Shown here piece by piece: positions 12,201 to 23,165 of a DNA stretch of 64,000 nucleotides. The translations under genes and the position numbers were made by a program. A model generated the notes under the pieces. It worked only from the letters and a program-made list of their open reading frames with translations, was not told the DNA's origin and ran no database searches. Each line of letters opens with the position of its first letter. Positions within the stretch are counted from its first letter, which is position 1. Location of the stretch: assembly GCA_012845835.1 (NCBI GenBank), contig JABAKD010000010.1, positions 8,365,599 through 8,429,598 of the forward strand, read 5' to 3'. Source of the stretch: Undaria pinnatifida (Eukaryota; Sar; Phaeophyceae; Laminariales; Alariaceae).

Positions 12201-14084
12201 AATGATGCGAGTTCGCGCTACACGTTGCTGCAGCAACGGCAACCTCCGCCGCCAGCACTTGAGCGCCTTCCCCTAAGGTGCCCAATCAGACCACTAGTGC
12301 CATCATCACAGGCAGCTCCCTCCCTCCCATGCTCCCCACGCATAGACACTCCATGGAACGAGTATGTTTGTAGCAAGGAAGATGGGCTAGGCGAGGTCAT
12401 GACCATAGAGGGCCGATTTTTTGTCTTTTAGAAACTTACGCAGTAGACACCAGTAGCAGCTGCTGCTGCGGCGGCTGCGGCGGTGGCGCGGGGGGGCTGG
12501 CGGTGGCGTTGGAAGCTTTGGCGACAGCGCTGTGTGTGATACAGCGGTGGAAATTCAGCACCAAGTACGGCACGAAATCTGCTGACGTTGTGAGCAGCAC
12601 CGTTGCTGGGAAAAACACGAACGGCAGCAGCCGATGAAACATTTGCAGACTAAAGCCCAAATAGAAACGAAAGGCCCGCCAGCAGGCACGGAAGCCTTAT
12701 CGGCCAGCCGCATCGAATTCGTACTCAGTTCTACATTTATACATCCATCTATCCTCCACCACACCCCACAATCCACTATTACGAGTTCGCGTATTCAATA
12801 CGCGATAGCGTTGAAGAGTTTGGAAGCTATCATAAGAGAGATCGCCTCTGATTTTGCACGAAACGCGATTAAGCATTGTTTGATGCTGAAAGTAGTGTTG
12901 GACACGCCCTGCCTCACGTATTACGAACCTGGTCAAAACAAGCACCTGCTAAATTGCGTCGCGTACGGCTGTATAGGGTATGACGATGTTTGGCTTGTTA
13001 GGCGCTTTGTCCTACCAGGTACCTGGTGTACGTCGTATACTACTTCATGATTGCCGTACAGGCGGCTCCGAACTAGTCCACCTTTCGGAGTTGATCTTGA
13101 ATTTGAACTTACAGCTGTGGTGCTTTATTGTATTTATTGAAATTGAACCTGCACCCCAACCTAGATTTCGACCTCAACAACCTGAACCTGAACCTGAACC
13201 TGAACCTGATAATGAAATTGGACTTGAACGTTATTTTGTGGGGAGTGCAGGCGGCGGTGACGTCTTTTGCTGCTAACGCGGAGGCCAGCGCGGATGCGAT
13301 GAAGGCCCATGGGGAGAAGGAGGATCTAGCGCGGCAACAGGAGCAGCTGCGGCAGGCGGCGGAACAAGAAGCGGAGGCAGCAATGCTTGAGGCGGCGGAG
13401 GCGGCGGCCGCTGAGGCAGAGGCGGAGGCAGCGGCGGCCGCGGAGGCATCGAGGGCTGCCGGACAGGCGGAAGCAGAGGGGATCAGGTGGGCTGTTGCCG
13501 GGTGGGATGTCGTTTAGGATATGGGGCAATGCGGAGTAGAATGAGTAGGGTAAGGTAGGGTGGGTGGGGTGGGTGTTTAAGATATAGGGCAATGTGGTGC
13601 AGGGTTGGGTAGGGTAGGGTAGGATGGGGTAGTGTAGGGTGTAGTTTAGGATAGGCCAGTGCTTTGTAGAGTAGTGTAGTAGAATCCCTCGAAGGAGAAT
13701 ATAAAAGGTAGGGTAAGCTAGGGTAGGGCGGGGTAGGGTGGGGTGGGGTAGGATTGGTGGCGTGAACGCACCACCGTCCTCTCGGAATAATACTAGATTT
13801 GGGCATACTTTTGTCCCCCCCCGTCCGATGACACGCCTGGTTTGTGAAAACCGATGTGCTTCGTCCCGGCATAGTAGGGATGCGAGGGTCTATGTCATAC
13901 CACTACGGCCATACACAAACTGAGAACACCCCTCCCATGACAAGAATGCGTATTGTGCCCGCCCGCCCCTTCTTTCTGTGTTTCGCTACCCAGATTGGCG
14001 GAGGAGAAGATGAAGACCGTGACTCTGCAACCTGGTCTGAGCTCGGATTCCGTGGAGGTGACCGATCAGGAGTGGGATGCCTAG
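245..14084 (+). CDS. FIM: Fimbrin/plastin actin-bundling protein, 3' part of gene (11 exons)
   Basis: Fimbrin cross-links actin filaments into bundles through two actin-binding domains, each made of two calponin-homology (CH) domains. Exons, seen from reading frame plus GT/AG sites: 245-403, 763-876, 1224-1281, 2656-2774, 7141-7251, 7517-7633, 8438-8566, 9908-10219, 11117-11278, 13251-13486, 13994-14084 (stop TAG 14082-14084). They join in frame to 535 residues. Residues 1-91 are the second half of CH2 ([33 protein letters not shown]). Residues 92-112 are an acidic linker. Residues 113-226 are CH3 ([40 protein letters not shown]). Residues 230-340 are CH4 ([26 protein letters not shown]). The last 195 residues are a Pro/Ala linker and an Ala/Glu/Gln-rich predicted coiled coil ending in EWDA; animal plastins stop at CH4. 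The EF-hands, CH1 and the start codon lie left of the window. The family call is very secure; the tail exons rest on open frame and matching phases. Confidence 0.94.
899..1042. repeat. (TCCA)n microsatellite in a fimbrin intron
   Basis: An imperfect TCCATCCA/TCCGTCCA/TACATCCA tetranucleotide tract begins 22 nt after the donor at 877 and decays towards 1042. Confidence 0.85.
1905..1987 (+). repeat. C-tailed interspersed repeat, copy D (fimbrin intron)
   Basis: The 3' end of a dispersed element: GAAAGGGATGCGTGGTCAAT, then AAATGACTAAGGCAAG and AAATGAGTACG, followed by about 23 uninterrupted C. Close relatives are at 25036-25110 and 29034-29133. A second subfamily with the same end structure is at 9820, 13875 and 44768. 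It lies well inside the intron 1282-2655. The 5' limit cannot be placed. Confidence 0.6.
2191..2330. repeat. (GGTGT)n pentanucleotide microsatellite (fimbrin intron)
   Basis: About 20 near-perfect GGTGT units are followed by a decaying GGTTT/TTTGG zone to about 2450. It lies in the intron 1282-2655. The open frames on both strands here are by-products of the repeat. Confidence 0.95.
2828..2960 (+). repeat. SINE-like repeat fragment
   Basis: Shares GAGTCGACGAGGGAAGAAA, a TCGCGAT..AATGAA block, a TAGTGGGGAG run and GTGGCCCCGGAT with 3240-3360. More distant copies are at about 40300-40440 and 46515-46610. It lacks the tRNA-like head seen next to the 3.1-3.4 kb copy. Confidence 0.5.
3085..3385 (+). 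repeat. tRNA-like-headed interspersed repeat (SINE candidate)
   Basis: The head contains a B-box-like GGGGTTCGAATCC at about 3138-3150 and an upstream CTAGTGGCTACC resembling an A box. The putative T stem does not pair, so this is not a functional tRNA gene. The body (TCGACGAGGG, CGCGATAA, GTGGGGAG, GTGGCCCCGG) recurs at 2828-2960 and, diverged, at 40165-40490. That arrangement fits a tRNA-derived SINE family, but no poly-A tail or target duplication is clear. Confidence 0.45.
3630..4035. repeat. Diverged duplication around a central hairpin
   Basis: Two related blocks, about 3630-3790 and 3875-4035, share AACAATGAACG, TTGCGTCC, GTACGTTTACC/GCACGTTTACC, TGCTTGGAA and TTTGTGGCAGC-like words in the same order. 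They flank the inverted repeat at 3805-3867. The first block has its own 15-bp perfect inverted repeat, 3676-3690 with 3744-3758 (AAGCTACGGTCGTGG). No coding content is recognised. Confidence 0.6.
3805..3867. repeat. Imperfect inverted repeat (28-nt arms)
   Basis: The arm ACTGATATATCGATTGTTTC at 3805 pairs with GAAGCAATCGATATGTCAGT ending at 3867, with three mismatches over 28 nt and a short loop. It sits between the two duplicated blocks and may be the fold-back core of a small element. Confidence 0.75.
5213..5342. repeat. 65-bp tandem duplication
   Basis: Units 5213-5277 and 5278-5342 both read CACACAAGAAGC..CTCCTGAGCCAGC, then a T7 run and GTCGATCATCT, with about six differences. It is in a fimbrin intron with no coding signal. 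Confidence 0.85.
7985..8430. repeat. Degenerate ~80-bp minisatellite next to a fimbrin exon
   Basis: About five diverged copies of a motif in the order GTCTGATGACATG, CCTGCCCGCC, CGCCTCCCGC, TTATTCAACGCTG, GTCGAAACGAAATG. The last copy runs up to the acceptor GATGCAG at 8431-8437, so the repeat supplies the sequence directly upstream of the exon 8438-8566. Confidence 0.7.
8601..9009 (+). repeat. Interspersed element of about 410 bp, copy 1 (fimbrin intron)
   Basis: Strong collinear similarity to 26936-27338: CCACGTATTTTCATAC, GCGCAAGCT, GTTGTATACGGATGCGTG, GGTGGAGATAGCCACCCGGA, AGTGTGGGACTTGCG, CACCCTACCCATT. A truncated copy in reverse orientation is at 25405-25545. It begins 34 nt after the donor at 8567, separated from it by a T20 run. 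It contains GGAGATAGCCACCCGGAA..TTCCGGGTAG, a partly self-complementary segment. No open frame is conserved, so a non-autonomous element is likely. Confidence 0.85.
9262..9900 (+). repeat. C-tailed interspersed repeat, copy A (fimbrin intron)
   Basis: About 600 bp bounded by C-rich tracts, opening with ATATATATAATAGTTGGCC and ending ACTGAGTACGCCCTCC plus a poly-C tail. It matches 44768-45362 in opposite orientation along its length (TTTTTTTGGCGGTCACC; AGAACCCTAACTCCG; GTGGCCA; ATGCGACTC..AGCACCTCACGGCGC). Both copies hold an open frame of about 64 codons starting MPKSVLRA. That frame resembles no known protein and may reflect recent spread more than coding. The C-rich tail lies directly upstream of the acceptor at 9907. 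Confidence 0.88.
10608..11060. repeat. (TCTTG)n pentanucleotide microsatellite (fimbrin intron)
   Basis: An interrupted start (10608-10820) leads into a near-perfect core from about 10826 to 11045 with more than 40 uninterrupted TCTTG units. It lies in the intron 10220-11116 and ends about 60 nt before the acceptor. The long Leu/Ser/Cys/Val reading frames here come from the repeat. Confidence 0.97.
13520..13760. repeat. GGGTA-rich degenerate tract (last fimbrin intron)
   Basis: Repeated GGTAGGGT/GTAGGGTGG/ATGGGGTAG words, irregular, in the intron 13487-13993. Pentamer-like but not a clean array. Confidence 0.7.
13821..13945 (+). repeat. C-tailed interspersed repeat, copy B (truncated)
   Basis: Matches the final 110 bp of copies A and C: TGGTTTGTGAAAA, TCCCGGCATAGTAGGGATGC, ACTACGGCCATACACAAACT, then an A/C-rich end and a C-rich tract. 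It lies about 50-75 nt upstream of the acceptor CCCAG (13990-13993) of the last fimbrin exon. Confidence 0.85.
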
Positions 14085-15469
14085 GAAGCGAAAGTTGGCG
14101 CCGTCCCGTTTTTGAAAACACAAGCGCCGCCCACTCCCCCACTACCCCCCCCCCCCCCCCCCCCTTCCCCCGCTCCCGTATCTTGCTTCCCCCTCTCACT
14201 CCCCTATCGCGACGGTGTGGTTGGTGATGCCCATAGCCCTGTTGCTCTCTACCCCCTACCCTACCCTTTCCTTAGCTTATCCCTGATACCTGGTACCCAT
14301 ATTCCTGTTTTCCTTGCAAGTATCCGATGACAGTCGGCGTTCGTTACGCAGCAGTGCGTTGGCGGACTAGTGAAACGCGCGTGGGTATCATAGGCGGTAG
14401 GGGTTGAGAGGGTGGGGTAGGAGTTGGAATGGATGAAGGCGACAGGAGGGGGCGGCGGGGGGAGGTTGGTGGGGGAGACCCACTGTGTGTTTGATTATTA
14501 AGAGCGATTTGGTTGGGGGCGTAGCGTAGCGTAGCGTAGCGCGCTCGTGTTGTTGTCGTCGTCATGGTATTAATTAGTCTTAAGCCAGTCTAAGCGTCGA
14601 GATATTTTTCTCGATTGTGCTTTGTGGCACCGGGGGTAGGGGATGGTGGGGGGAGGGGGGAGTAAGATACGGAGGGTTTCCCTTATCTCTGGGTAGATTT
14701 GGAGAAGGCGATGGCGGCCGGGGCGCAGGGGGGGAAGGGGGGTAGTTCGGCCGTGCTTGCTCTCGGCGTTTGTCGGGCGTCTTGATGTTTTGGTATCGCT
14801 CTTTGAGAGCGCCGCCATTGGGTTTGGGTTGGTTGCGAACGACTTGGCCTAGCTCTTGTTTTCTTTTCATCTGTCTATTGGGAAAAACTTCAAACAGAGA
14901 AGGGGTGGGGTAGATTCTTCTGGACGGGAGGAGGGGTATGCAATTCGGGAGGGAGGGGGAGGGAGTACAGTAATTACATCGTGTAATTGTGCGAAGAGTA
15001 TTGATCGGTAATTTTGGTCGGCGCTAGCTATGCTTTTTTTTGCCGCGGCAGCATGAACTTGTTTTGAGTCGTAGCGGTTGCCGCCGCCGGTCGCCGCTCG
15101 TTGTTTGTTTCAGTTCCTGTCGTTGTCGTCTTTTTTTTTTTGTGTGTTTCCTGTTTTCGTTTGCGCTTTTTTATTATTAGTACACGGCCCCGGCCGGCAC
15201 ACACCGCATTTTGCCCGCCAGGGAAAAAATAAAAAAGAGTGAAAACAGGACAACGGTTGTTGCGCGCTCGCATTTGGCTCATTGCGCGCAGGGTGTTTGT
15301 GCATTTCGTGTCCCTGGGGCACCTACATCCCCCCCCTCTCCCCGATTCTGATCATAGCATTACCCTTCCCTTGCCCTGTGATGGGGCACGAGGAATTGGG
15401 TTTCAGATATATTTGCGGGTAGTGAATGGATGGATGGTTCTTGCCGGGCTGCGCGACGCTGTGGTGCAG

Positions 15470-15562
15470 CCCGGCGGGTGGGTGGGTGGGTGGGTAAGGT
15501 GGGTGGGTGGGTAAGGTGGGTGGGTGGGTAGGGTGGGTGGGTGGGTGGGTGGGTGGGTAAGA
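15470..15562. repeat. (GGGT)n tetranucleotide microsatellite
   Basis: GGGTGGGTGGGT units broken regularly by GGGTAAGGT and GGGTAGGGT. G-rich on the + strand and therefore G-quadruplex-prone. Confidence 0.9.
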
Positions 15563-17531
15563 CTTGTCAAAATAACCTGATTACGTACCATGGTTAAGGG
15601 ATGTTCTAGCTGTCTGTCGTATTTTGCTGTCGTCGTGGTATCTGCCCCTGCTTCTCCCCTCTGTTTCCGTTTGTATCAGAAATTAAGGCCTCGAGGACGT
15701 GAATCGCGTGTACCCTTTTCGTCTTGCCGCCAACATTGGTGGGTTGGTCGGTCGGTCGATCGGTCAGTCTGTCGGTTGATTGATGGACCCATGTGTCGAT
15801 TTATCGATGATCGAGTCGTCTTTTTTTGGTCTTTGGAATAAACGCGAGGCGGTTGAGGCACGGGGTGGGATGGAGGTGTGAGGGTGGGGGGCGGGGGGGG
15901 ACTTGAATTATGCATTGGGAAGCTAGCCCACACGAGGACACAAGCGTTCTACTGCAGTAGTTAATAGCCATGGTTACCGTATGGTACTGGTAGGTATTTT
16001 GCAGCCTGTCCGATACGCGAGAGAGAGAATGAATCCCTTGTTTTAAAATATATTGAACAACGGCTTCTTTTTCTGTGCTTTGCGCGTCGTGCTCCCAAAC
16101 ACCTACCAGGTACCTGGTATGGTATTATCTATGATGGATGGATGTCGTCTTCGTGGTATTTGTTCGGCGGTTTTAACTGTTTTGATGCCGAGTCGGTACG
16201 GTCACGCTGTCATGGAAGCGGGTGGTGTTCGGATTGATGGTATGTAGGACGCGTCGCTGAGACGGCGAACGTGGGGGGGAGGGGTGCTCTCGCCGAAATG
16301 CAACAAGAATTATTGAAAGCCCCACCAGGCCCCGGCGCTTACCCTGCTATTTTATCCCTCACGTTTTTTTACGTGATCGTTCCCTATGCTTTCCCGCCAT
16401 GACCACAACGCTTTTGTATACCAGGTACGTATCATAGAGCTTCGGTGTTATGTTTCGCTTTTTTGTGGTTTTGTGTGCTTCTTTTCCTTTCTTCCGTGTT
16501 TCGCTCACTATGCCCTGCCTTGCCTCACCTTACCCTGCCTTGCCTCACCGCACCTTGCCTTGCCGCGCGATAGCTCGTATATAGGTGGTGGCGTTATCGT
16601 CCCCCTCGACACCACGTTTATTTTTGTGTTCGTCGTCGGGTGCTGTTATTTACACGTATAGCCATTAATTTAATGGTGCCGACTGGCTGGTTGATGACCG
16701 CTTCTTTGAAACCCTCGCGCATGCACTCATGGACAATCACTTGTGTGTTGAGTAGTAGTAGTCTGTGGAATTAATTGTTGGTGGGTGGGTGCGCCGCCAG
16801 AGGACAACAACAAAAAGCGATATTAGCACGTACGTACCATGGTATGTAGGCATGCTGTTTTACCGGCATGAGCCGCTCCGTTGGTAAAGTGACGCCGTTT
16901 TCGCTTGTTTGTCAGGGGAGACATCTCATGAACTTTGGTACTATTAATAGTATTGGGTATAGACTACACAGCAGCAGTATTATCACTTGTATGGATTGCC
17001 GCTGCCGTAAGCAAAACCGATTATACGTTTCTCCTCGTATATGTTGCCGCCGCTGTAAGCTAAACACACACACTACTTGGAGGCATTGCACAAACCATCA
17101 GATGTTGTTTTGAGCATGCTGTGATACGACAGAGTATGTTAGTTCCTCGTACTGGACACACTGGATACGTACTGCTACTTGGTGCCGGGGTACTACTACC
17201 GTTTTATCGCAAGACGATGGAGCGCATATTCTCGCTTGACGTGGTAGCTCTGTTGTTGTGGGCCTTGCACCTCCTTGCGAAGACTGTCTTTCTTTATTCT
17301 CACCCTGAGTTACCCTGCCCCCCTATCCTCAGTGTGTCGGATGCTCGTCCTCTCGCTCGGCCCGACGCAACACGCTGCGTCTTCTCAACATTATTAGATT
17401 TTACCGTGTGGTAAACCGTAGCTACCGTAGATGTGCGAAGAGTTCATAGAAACATTTGCGGCATTCATCCTACACAGGGAACAGGGATCTTACGCATCAT
17501 GTGTTCAATTTTCAATTTCCATCTGCGCCAT

Positions 17532-17575
17532 TCCGACGTGCCGACCCGAACCCCACCCGGGGTCGGCACGTCGGA
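17532..17575. repeat. Perfect 16-bp inverted repeat with 12-nt loop
   Basis: TCCGACGTGCCGACCC at 17532-17547 is exactly complementary to GGGTCGGCACGTCGGA at 17560-17575. It would form a very stable GC-rich hairpin. It is not followed by a T run and has no gene beside it. Confidence 0.9.
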
Positions 17576-19024
17576 GAACAACGCTGAGGAGAATAGAGCG
17601 CGGATCGGTGCTGGCCCGACTCTAGTTGCCTCGCCCGCCCGACGCTTGCTTGTGGTTCGCAAAGATTTTGCATCTGGAAAAGGTGAGTGCAATTCAAATC
17701 ACCCACATCAACATCGCGTTCCTTTTTTCGAACCGAGCAAACGAGCGGACGAGCGGTGGCGAGGCTGACTACATTCAATATCCAGCCAATGCGCCAATGA
17801 TGTACGCTGTAGCAGCTGCGCTGAGCAACAGCCACGGCAATCACACCTCCGAGAAGACAGACCATGCTTGCGCTGTTCGTGTGGTACGATGGCTGGGTGT
17901 TGCAGTTTTTGTTTTGATCGTGGAGACTGACTGCTGTGCTCTGTGCCCCGTCTCTTTTTCGCGCGCCTGCTTGTTTTCTTCTAAAGAAACCAACCCCAGA
18001 GTTTTTCCACCCACTCAACCACTTACCTCCTAGGTACACCAGGTATCTGGTACCAGTATGATACAGCCGTACCTGGTATACCGGTATCATAAACTGCCGT
18101 ACCCGCCACACCGCTTCTCCCTGCCCTCTTGCCTGGGAACAAATACCCCGGCTGCCCCTCGACGCGTGTGCAACCGTTTTTCCGCTTCCTCTGTAGTATA
18201 CCCGGTACCATGCTATGTTACTTTTTGTTTGGAGAATGGCCGGATATTAGGTGCACACTATGATACTGAGTAATAGTTTAGTGGGGTATTAGTCCGTTTG
18301 ACCACTTGCAAAAGGTTGACCAATTGCTTATGCCCAAACTAAGCCTTGAATACAGCAACACTGCTGGTACCGGGGGGACGTCCGTTATACACTTTTACAA
18401 CAGGTAACTCTTTGTGCCACACAGACCCCCCTCTGTATCCAAGTAGTTTCATCCCTAAAACTCACAACTGACGTGGGTGCAACGGGCACGTCGAGAACCA
18501 CAGAGGACAATACTAGTAGTAGCGCGCAGCTGTAGTGGTGTACTATTAATACAGCAGTATCCCCACTTTAAGACCATCCGGTTTAAGACTTTCCCGCAGA
18601 TAAGAGGCAAAAATACCAGGTACCACAGGTAAATCGGCGTGGCACGAAATTAATCTGGAGATCAAGACCGATTTGCTTCCTGACCCCCAAACCCGGTCCT
18701 TACCCGGGATTACTACAGCCTCGTACACTTACGTAAAAAATACGACTCATTTTCGCCTTGATGCTGAGTGCCTCGCTGGGGCATGGGAACCGACCTCAGC
18801 TGACAACCAAGTCTATGAAGTCCTGTATATACAGCAGTAGTTGCGAGCGACACCCCGTTTTTGGTCTTATCCTAGAACATAGAACATAAGACCAACGCGG
18901 CCTGGCAGGACATGAACAAAAGAACACCAAAGAAAGTTGGCTTGTCACGAGGTGGTTAATAAAGTGGGTACACCACCACTGCTGTACCTGGCACAACAGT
19001 TATGATACTGGCATAAAAACATAA

Positions 19025-19214
19025 GTCGACCTACTGGCGTGCTTGCCTCACCTAAACGCTGGTTCCGTGTCGTCGTCGGCAGCACCAATCGGCCGGTTCT
19101 CACGGGATTATTCGAAAAAGCGGTGGGAACTAGCCTTGGGAACCGGCCGATTGGTGCTGCCGACGACGACACGGAACCAGCGTTTAGGTGAGGCAAGCAC
19201 GCCAGTAGGTCGAC
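19025..19214. repeat. Perfect 75-bp inverted repeat (long hairpin) with 40-nt loop
   Basis: Arm 19025-19099 and arm 19140-19214 are exact reverse complements over 75 nt; the loop is 19100-19139. Outside them the similarity continues imperfectly for about 25 nt (ATGATACTGGCAT on the left, ATGCCAGTATCAT on the right). Both strands therefore read the same short peptide NAGSVSSSAAPIGRF. The absence of any mismatch points to recent origin or gene conversion. It could be a fold-back/MITE-like element or a small-RNA precursor. Confidence 0.97.
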
Positions 19215-22200
19215 GTACGTTTCATGCCAGTATCATGGTAGGCAGGACACCTAACGAGAAGCAGGGTAATAAAGAAGGCAGGCTGACATTTATTTACAGG
19301 GGGAAAACAATCTGCGAGCGGTTATACTCTGTAACGTTTGTGTAGAACGCTCTCTCCGAAGTAAGAAACCCAGCCCGGGATAGTAGGTCCAGTTGCTCTT
19401 CTCACGGGCCTGTCCTAACGGGGAAAACAAAACCTAAAAACAAAACCTAAAGCCGAACAGACTTTGGTGTTTTCGGGGAGGAAAGAGGAGGGTTTCCAAA
19501 CGCAGCAAACACCTGAAGCTCCAAAGCTAAGATCAAAAACCAAAAAAGGCAACAGTCGAGGTGGGGCGCCAGCACTGACGCACCATCCAGCTGCGGTAGA
19601 GACGACGTCCAGCCCTGAAAAGGGAGTGGAGTGTGCCCACACGACTAGCCAACCATTCGGTGTCCTGAAGCGCGAGATTAGGGCTGGACAAAGCACAGAT
19701 GCTGGCCAAGCAGCACCGTATTTGCTAGAACACACGGTATTAGATTGTACAGCAGCATTAAATTTGATCAGGGACGACGCCACGGGCCACCATTTGGGCT
19801 GCGATGATGGACGCTGCATCGACTGGCGAAAGTGGCATGTTGTCCTTGTAATCTCTAGTCTCTGTCTTCTGTATGTTTCGTCGACGGGCCGCTGGCAGCT
19901 GCGATTCCCGGCGTGGCGTTGGCTCTCGCTCGGGTGCGGGAAATCATTTTTGGGCTAGGCTATATTATTCGCTTTTTGGCTTTTGTTTTCTCGATAATTT
20001 TATCCCAAAAATAATTCAAGTCATCGACAAACCAACACGGCAAAAAAATAATTCGTCGGGCTCTCGGTGTGGATATTTGGTCAATCCGGAGGAGTTAATC
20101 TTGCTTTATCGGCTTCGATTCTGTTTTTACTACTGCAGGTTTTGCTTTTAGGTTCAAAACGCTCCGTTTCTACGCACCCTAATGGGTGTCCTGTACTATT
20201 AGTCTAATACCTGTGCAAGATGTTTTGTATCTTGTTTTGTTTGCTCATTTTGTACGGTAAATCCTACCCTTAGCTCTTATAATACGGCATATCCCTTGCT
20301 GCATCGTCCCTGAGATCTCGGGGTCTCTAAAGGCAGCGCTCCGTTCCCCACGCCTGCTATGGCACACGCCTTGCTTGCTTTCGCGCCAAGTGGTCACAGC
20401 ACTTCCTTCGCTCTTCGATTTTGCTTCGTCGGACTGCGATTGCTCCCGTCATTCTTCGAAGTGTAATAATAATAAAACCAGAGGCTTTCAGCTCGACAGT
20501 GAGTACAACAGTAGAACATCTGCTGTTGCTGTCAGCATGCTGAACGTATACCAAGTATACTCGTTTGTAGAAAGATACGAGTGGATTGGACCGCGTGCTT
20601 ACGTCTGTTGCATTTTTGCTTGTTCCTTTGGCTATACATGAGCCTTGACACTATTTCGTCGTAACTCAGATCCAACGTCTCATATTCATAGCAGGGCTTC
20701 CCTTCCCCCCTCCCTGCTACGGTAGGTTTTCGCCTCGGTTTGTACCATCGGTCTTTTCTTTTTATCGCTTGCTGGGATCACGATTTTTTAGGAACTCCTT
20801 GTACTCGGCGACCTCCGTCAAGCTGTGCCAACTAACTCACGTCGCAGGTCATCGACATACACGTTCCGCTCCATAGTTTGCACAAGACAAAACCCCTCGT
20901 GTCATCACCGTGGTTCGAACTCAAGAGCAACCGTGTGGTGCTGCCACACTTCGAAGTTCCACTCACACCGCCGAGGCGACCAGGTCGAACTGCGCGTTAA
21001 AATAAAAATCGTCCCGGCGTTTGAGCGAGTACCGCACGGGTCATGAGGTACAGGACACCGATTAAGGAACATAAATACTGACCCTGGCTGAGTTTATTGT
21101 TTGCTACCAGGCATGTGGGCAAGGGAGTGCTCTGCATTGAGATCGGTCCAACGACTGCCGTGCCGGATTTCCTTTTCCTGTATTCCTGCACATTTTCGTA
21201 CCCGATTTCTTATCATTGAGAGGTGTCCTGTACTGTGCATGCTTGTCAGATTTTGTAGTTTTTGGACGGAATGTGCTCCCAATGGAACGCGCTCGGTGGT
21301 CCCACAGACATCCAAACCTGCATGTTTCCTAATAAGGTGACTTCTGTACCCACTTCCCGCCGGCTTGACTTAGCAACAATCTAACCCACCTGTTTTTTTT
21401 TTTGCCGTACCCTTTCTTCCTTCCCATTGTATGGTCATCTACTACCTTCTATTCACACTGCGTACCTCTCGTCTGCGCTGTACTTTTTCTTCGCCACATC
21501 CTTTTTCGTTATATTGGTAGGTGTGGGATGTCCCGAAGGCGTCGTTTTGCTACGCGAAGGTCTGCCTCTCCTCGGCCAGCGCAACCACGCAAGCACGCCA
21601 CCACCGCGTTGTCGCTGTTCAAGGCCAACCTCGTTTGCGTCTCGGACGAGGGGAACTCGAGGATCTGCAACCTGGCGAGGCGGTCCCTTGAACTTTGAAA
21701 GGGTGAGCGAGTGACGCACCAATCGTTACGTGCATGCTATTAATATCAGTGCTACGGTGCGGGGGTGCACATATGTTCCGTGTATCGTCTTCACCTAAGA
21801 ATCCGTGTCCTGACCTGGAGAAACCATGAAAGTGCAACAAACGTCGTTTGATTTGTTGTGACCGACTTTATCAGCAGCGGGCGGGGCACTCTCTAAGTCA
21901 GAAAGGCCAGCCGAAAATCACGATTGACAGGAAAACAAGAAACTTGGCAGGGGTTCTTCTGAAATTGATGTGGAATTCACCGTTTCCCGCGGGAAAATAA
22001 AAATGTACTTGTACGAGATTTCTCTTGAAAGCGGAAATTATTTGATAATAATGTCTTGCACTGCTGTACTTTTCAGGCGTTGTAGCGTACCGGTAGGTTG
22101 GTAATATGTCAATTGGGAGGCGGAGGTTGGTTGGCAGGATTATAGCATCGCCTAAACACATGAGTATAATTCACCCATTTAGCCCTGCTGCAATCGTCTC

Positions 22201-23032
22201 CCCGGGACAGATATTTACAGTAAGTACTTCCAACGCTACTATTTAATAGACTCGCTTCGAACTGCGGCTTTCAGTGTTATCTTTCCGTTCATGATTAAGC
22301 AGAAAACCCTCCCCTGAAGACATATATCTGAGTTCTAGACTATTGCTGTCACAGCCCAAGAGGCTACCCCATGGCTAAGCAAGCACGTGTAAGTTTCCAT
22401 ATACTGGTCAACTATAATGGTGTAATCACCCGGTGTAATTATAGTGACAGTATACTTGTAGTTGCAGTGTATACTGCTCAGGGCTGGTTCCTGGCTGTCG
22501 CAGCCAGCACAATATATACTGGTAATATATGAATCAACAGCCAGTTATACTAGACTCCCGCAACATTCTGTTGCCGCGAGCCATCACCGCCCCCCGGGTG
22601 GTGTGGGGGCCCGGCCAGACTTCTCTTTTAGGATTTTTCGCTCTACTTTCAATTACAATCCGGGGGTAATGCGTGTCTACGTTGATGGCCGTAAGAGCGG
22701 TGGATCTACGGAGAAGCTTGATCAGTTTGGGTTCCACCGCCCGTGGTACCATCAGTAGCGGCTGACGAACTCGCCCATGGTGCTCAAACAAAGTCCCGGT
22801 CTCTCCCTCTCTCCTCCTTCTCTGGTTTGCGCATTTCTCCAGTTGTCAAACCTTTCGTTATAGTCTAGATATTGGATGGCATTTTGTGAGAAGTGTGGAA
22901 GATTGAACGGAGGAAATATGGGGTCTGTGGAATGGTAACGAGTTTTGATGTGAGAGGCGTGTTTCGTCCGGGGACACCGAAATGTTGATAGAGCAAGTAC
23001 GTGTAAGGTCAGAGAGAAACAAGGACACTTGG

Positions 23033-23165
23033 TGGATCACCATGCGTAGTGAATCACATAGACTATCGTGACATCTGGATCACCGGTCTATTAGTAGTGG
23101 ATCACAAAATAAATAAAAGGCTGCTGGATCACCCCACCCGGCTATTGACGGTGGACCGCGAATAA
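23033..23165. repeat. Short tandem motif, about 45-50 bp, three copies
   Basis: TGGATCACC recurs at about 23033, 23076 and 23125, followed by related CTATTAGTAGTGGATCAC or CTATTGACGGTGGACCGC sequence. Degenerate, with no coding content. Confidence 0.5.

Noticed and set aside
19464..19958. 164-codon + frame (MVFSGRKEEGF...)
   Set aside because: The opposite strand is also open for 134 codons; no domain and no codon-position signal that I can see.
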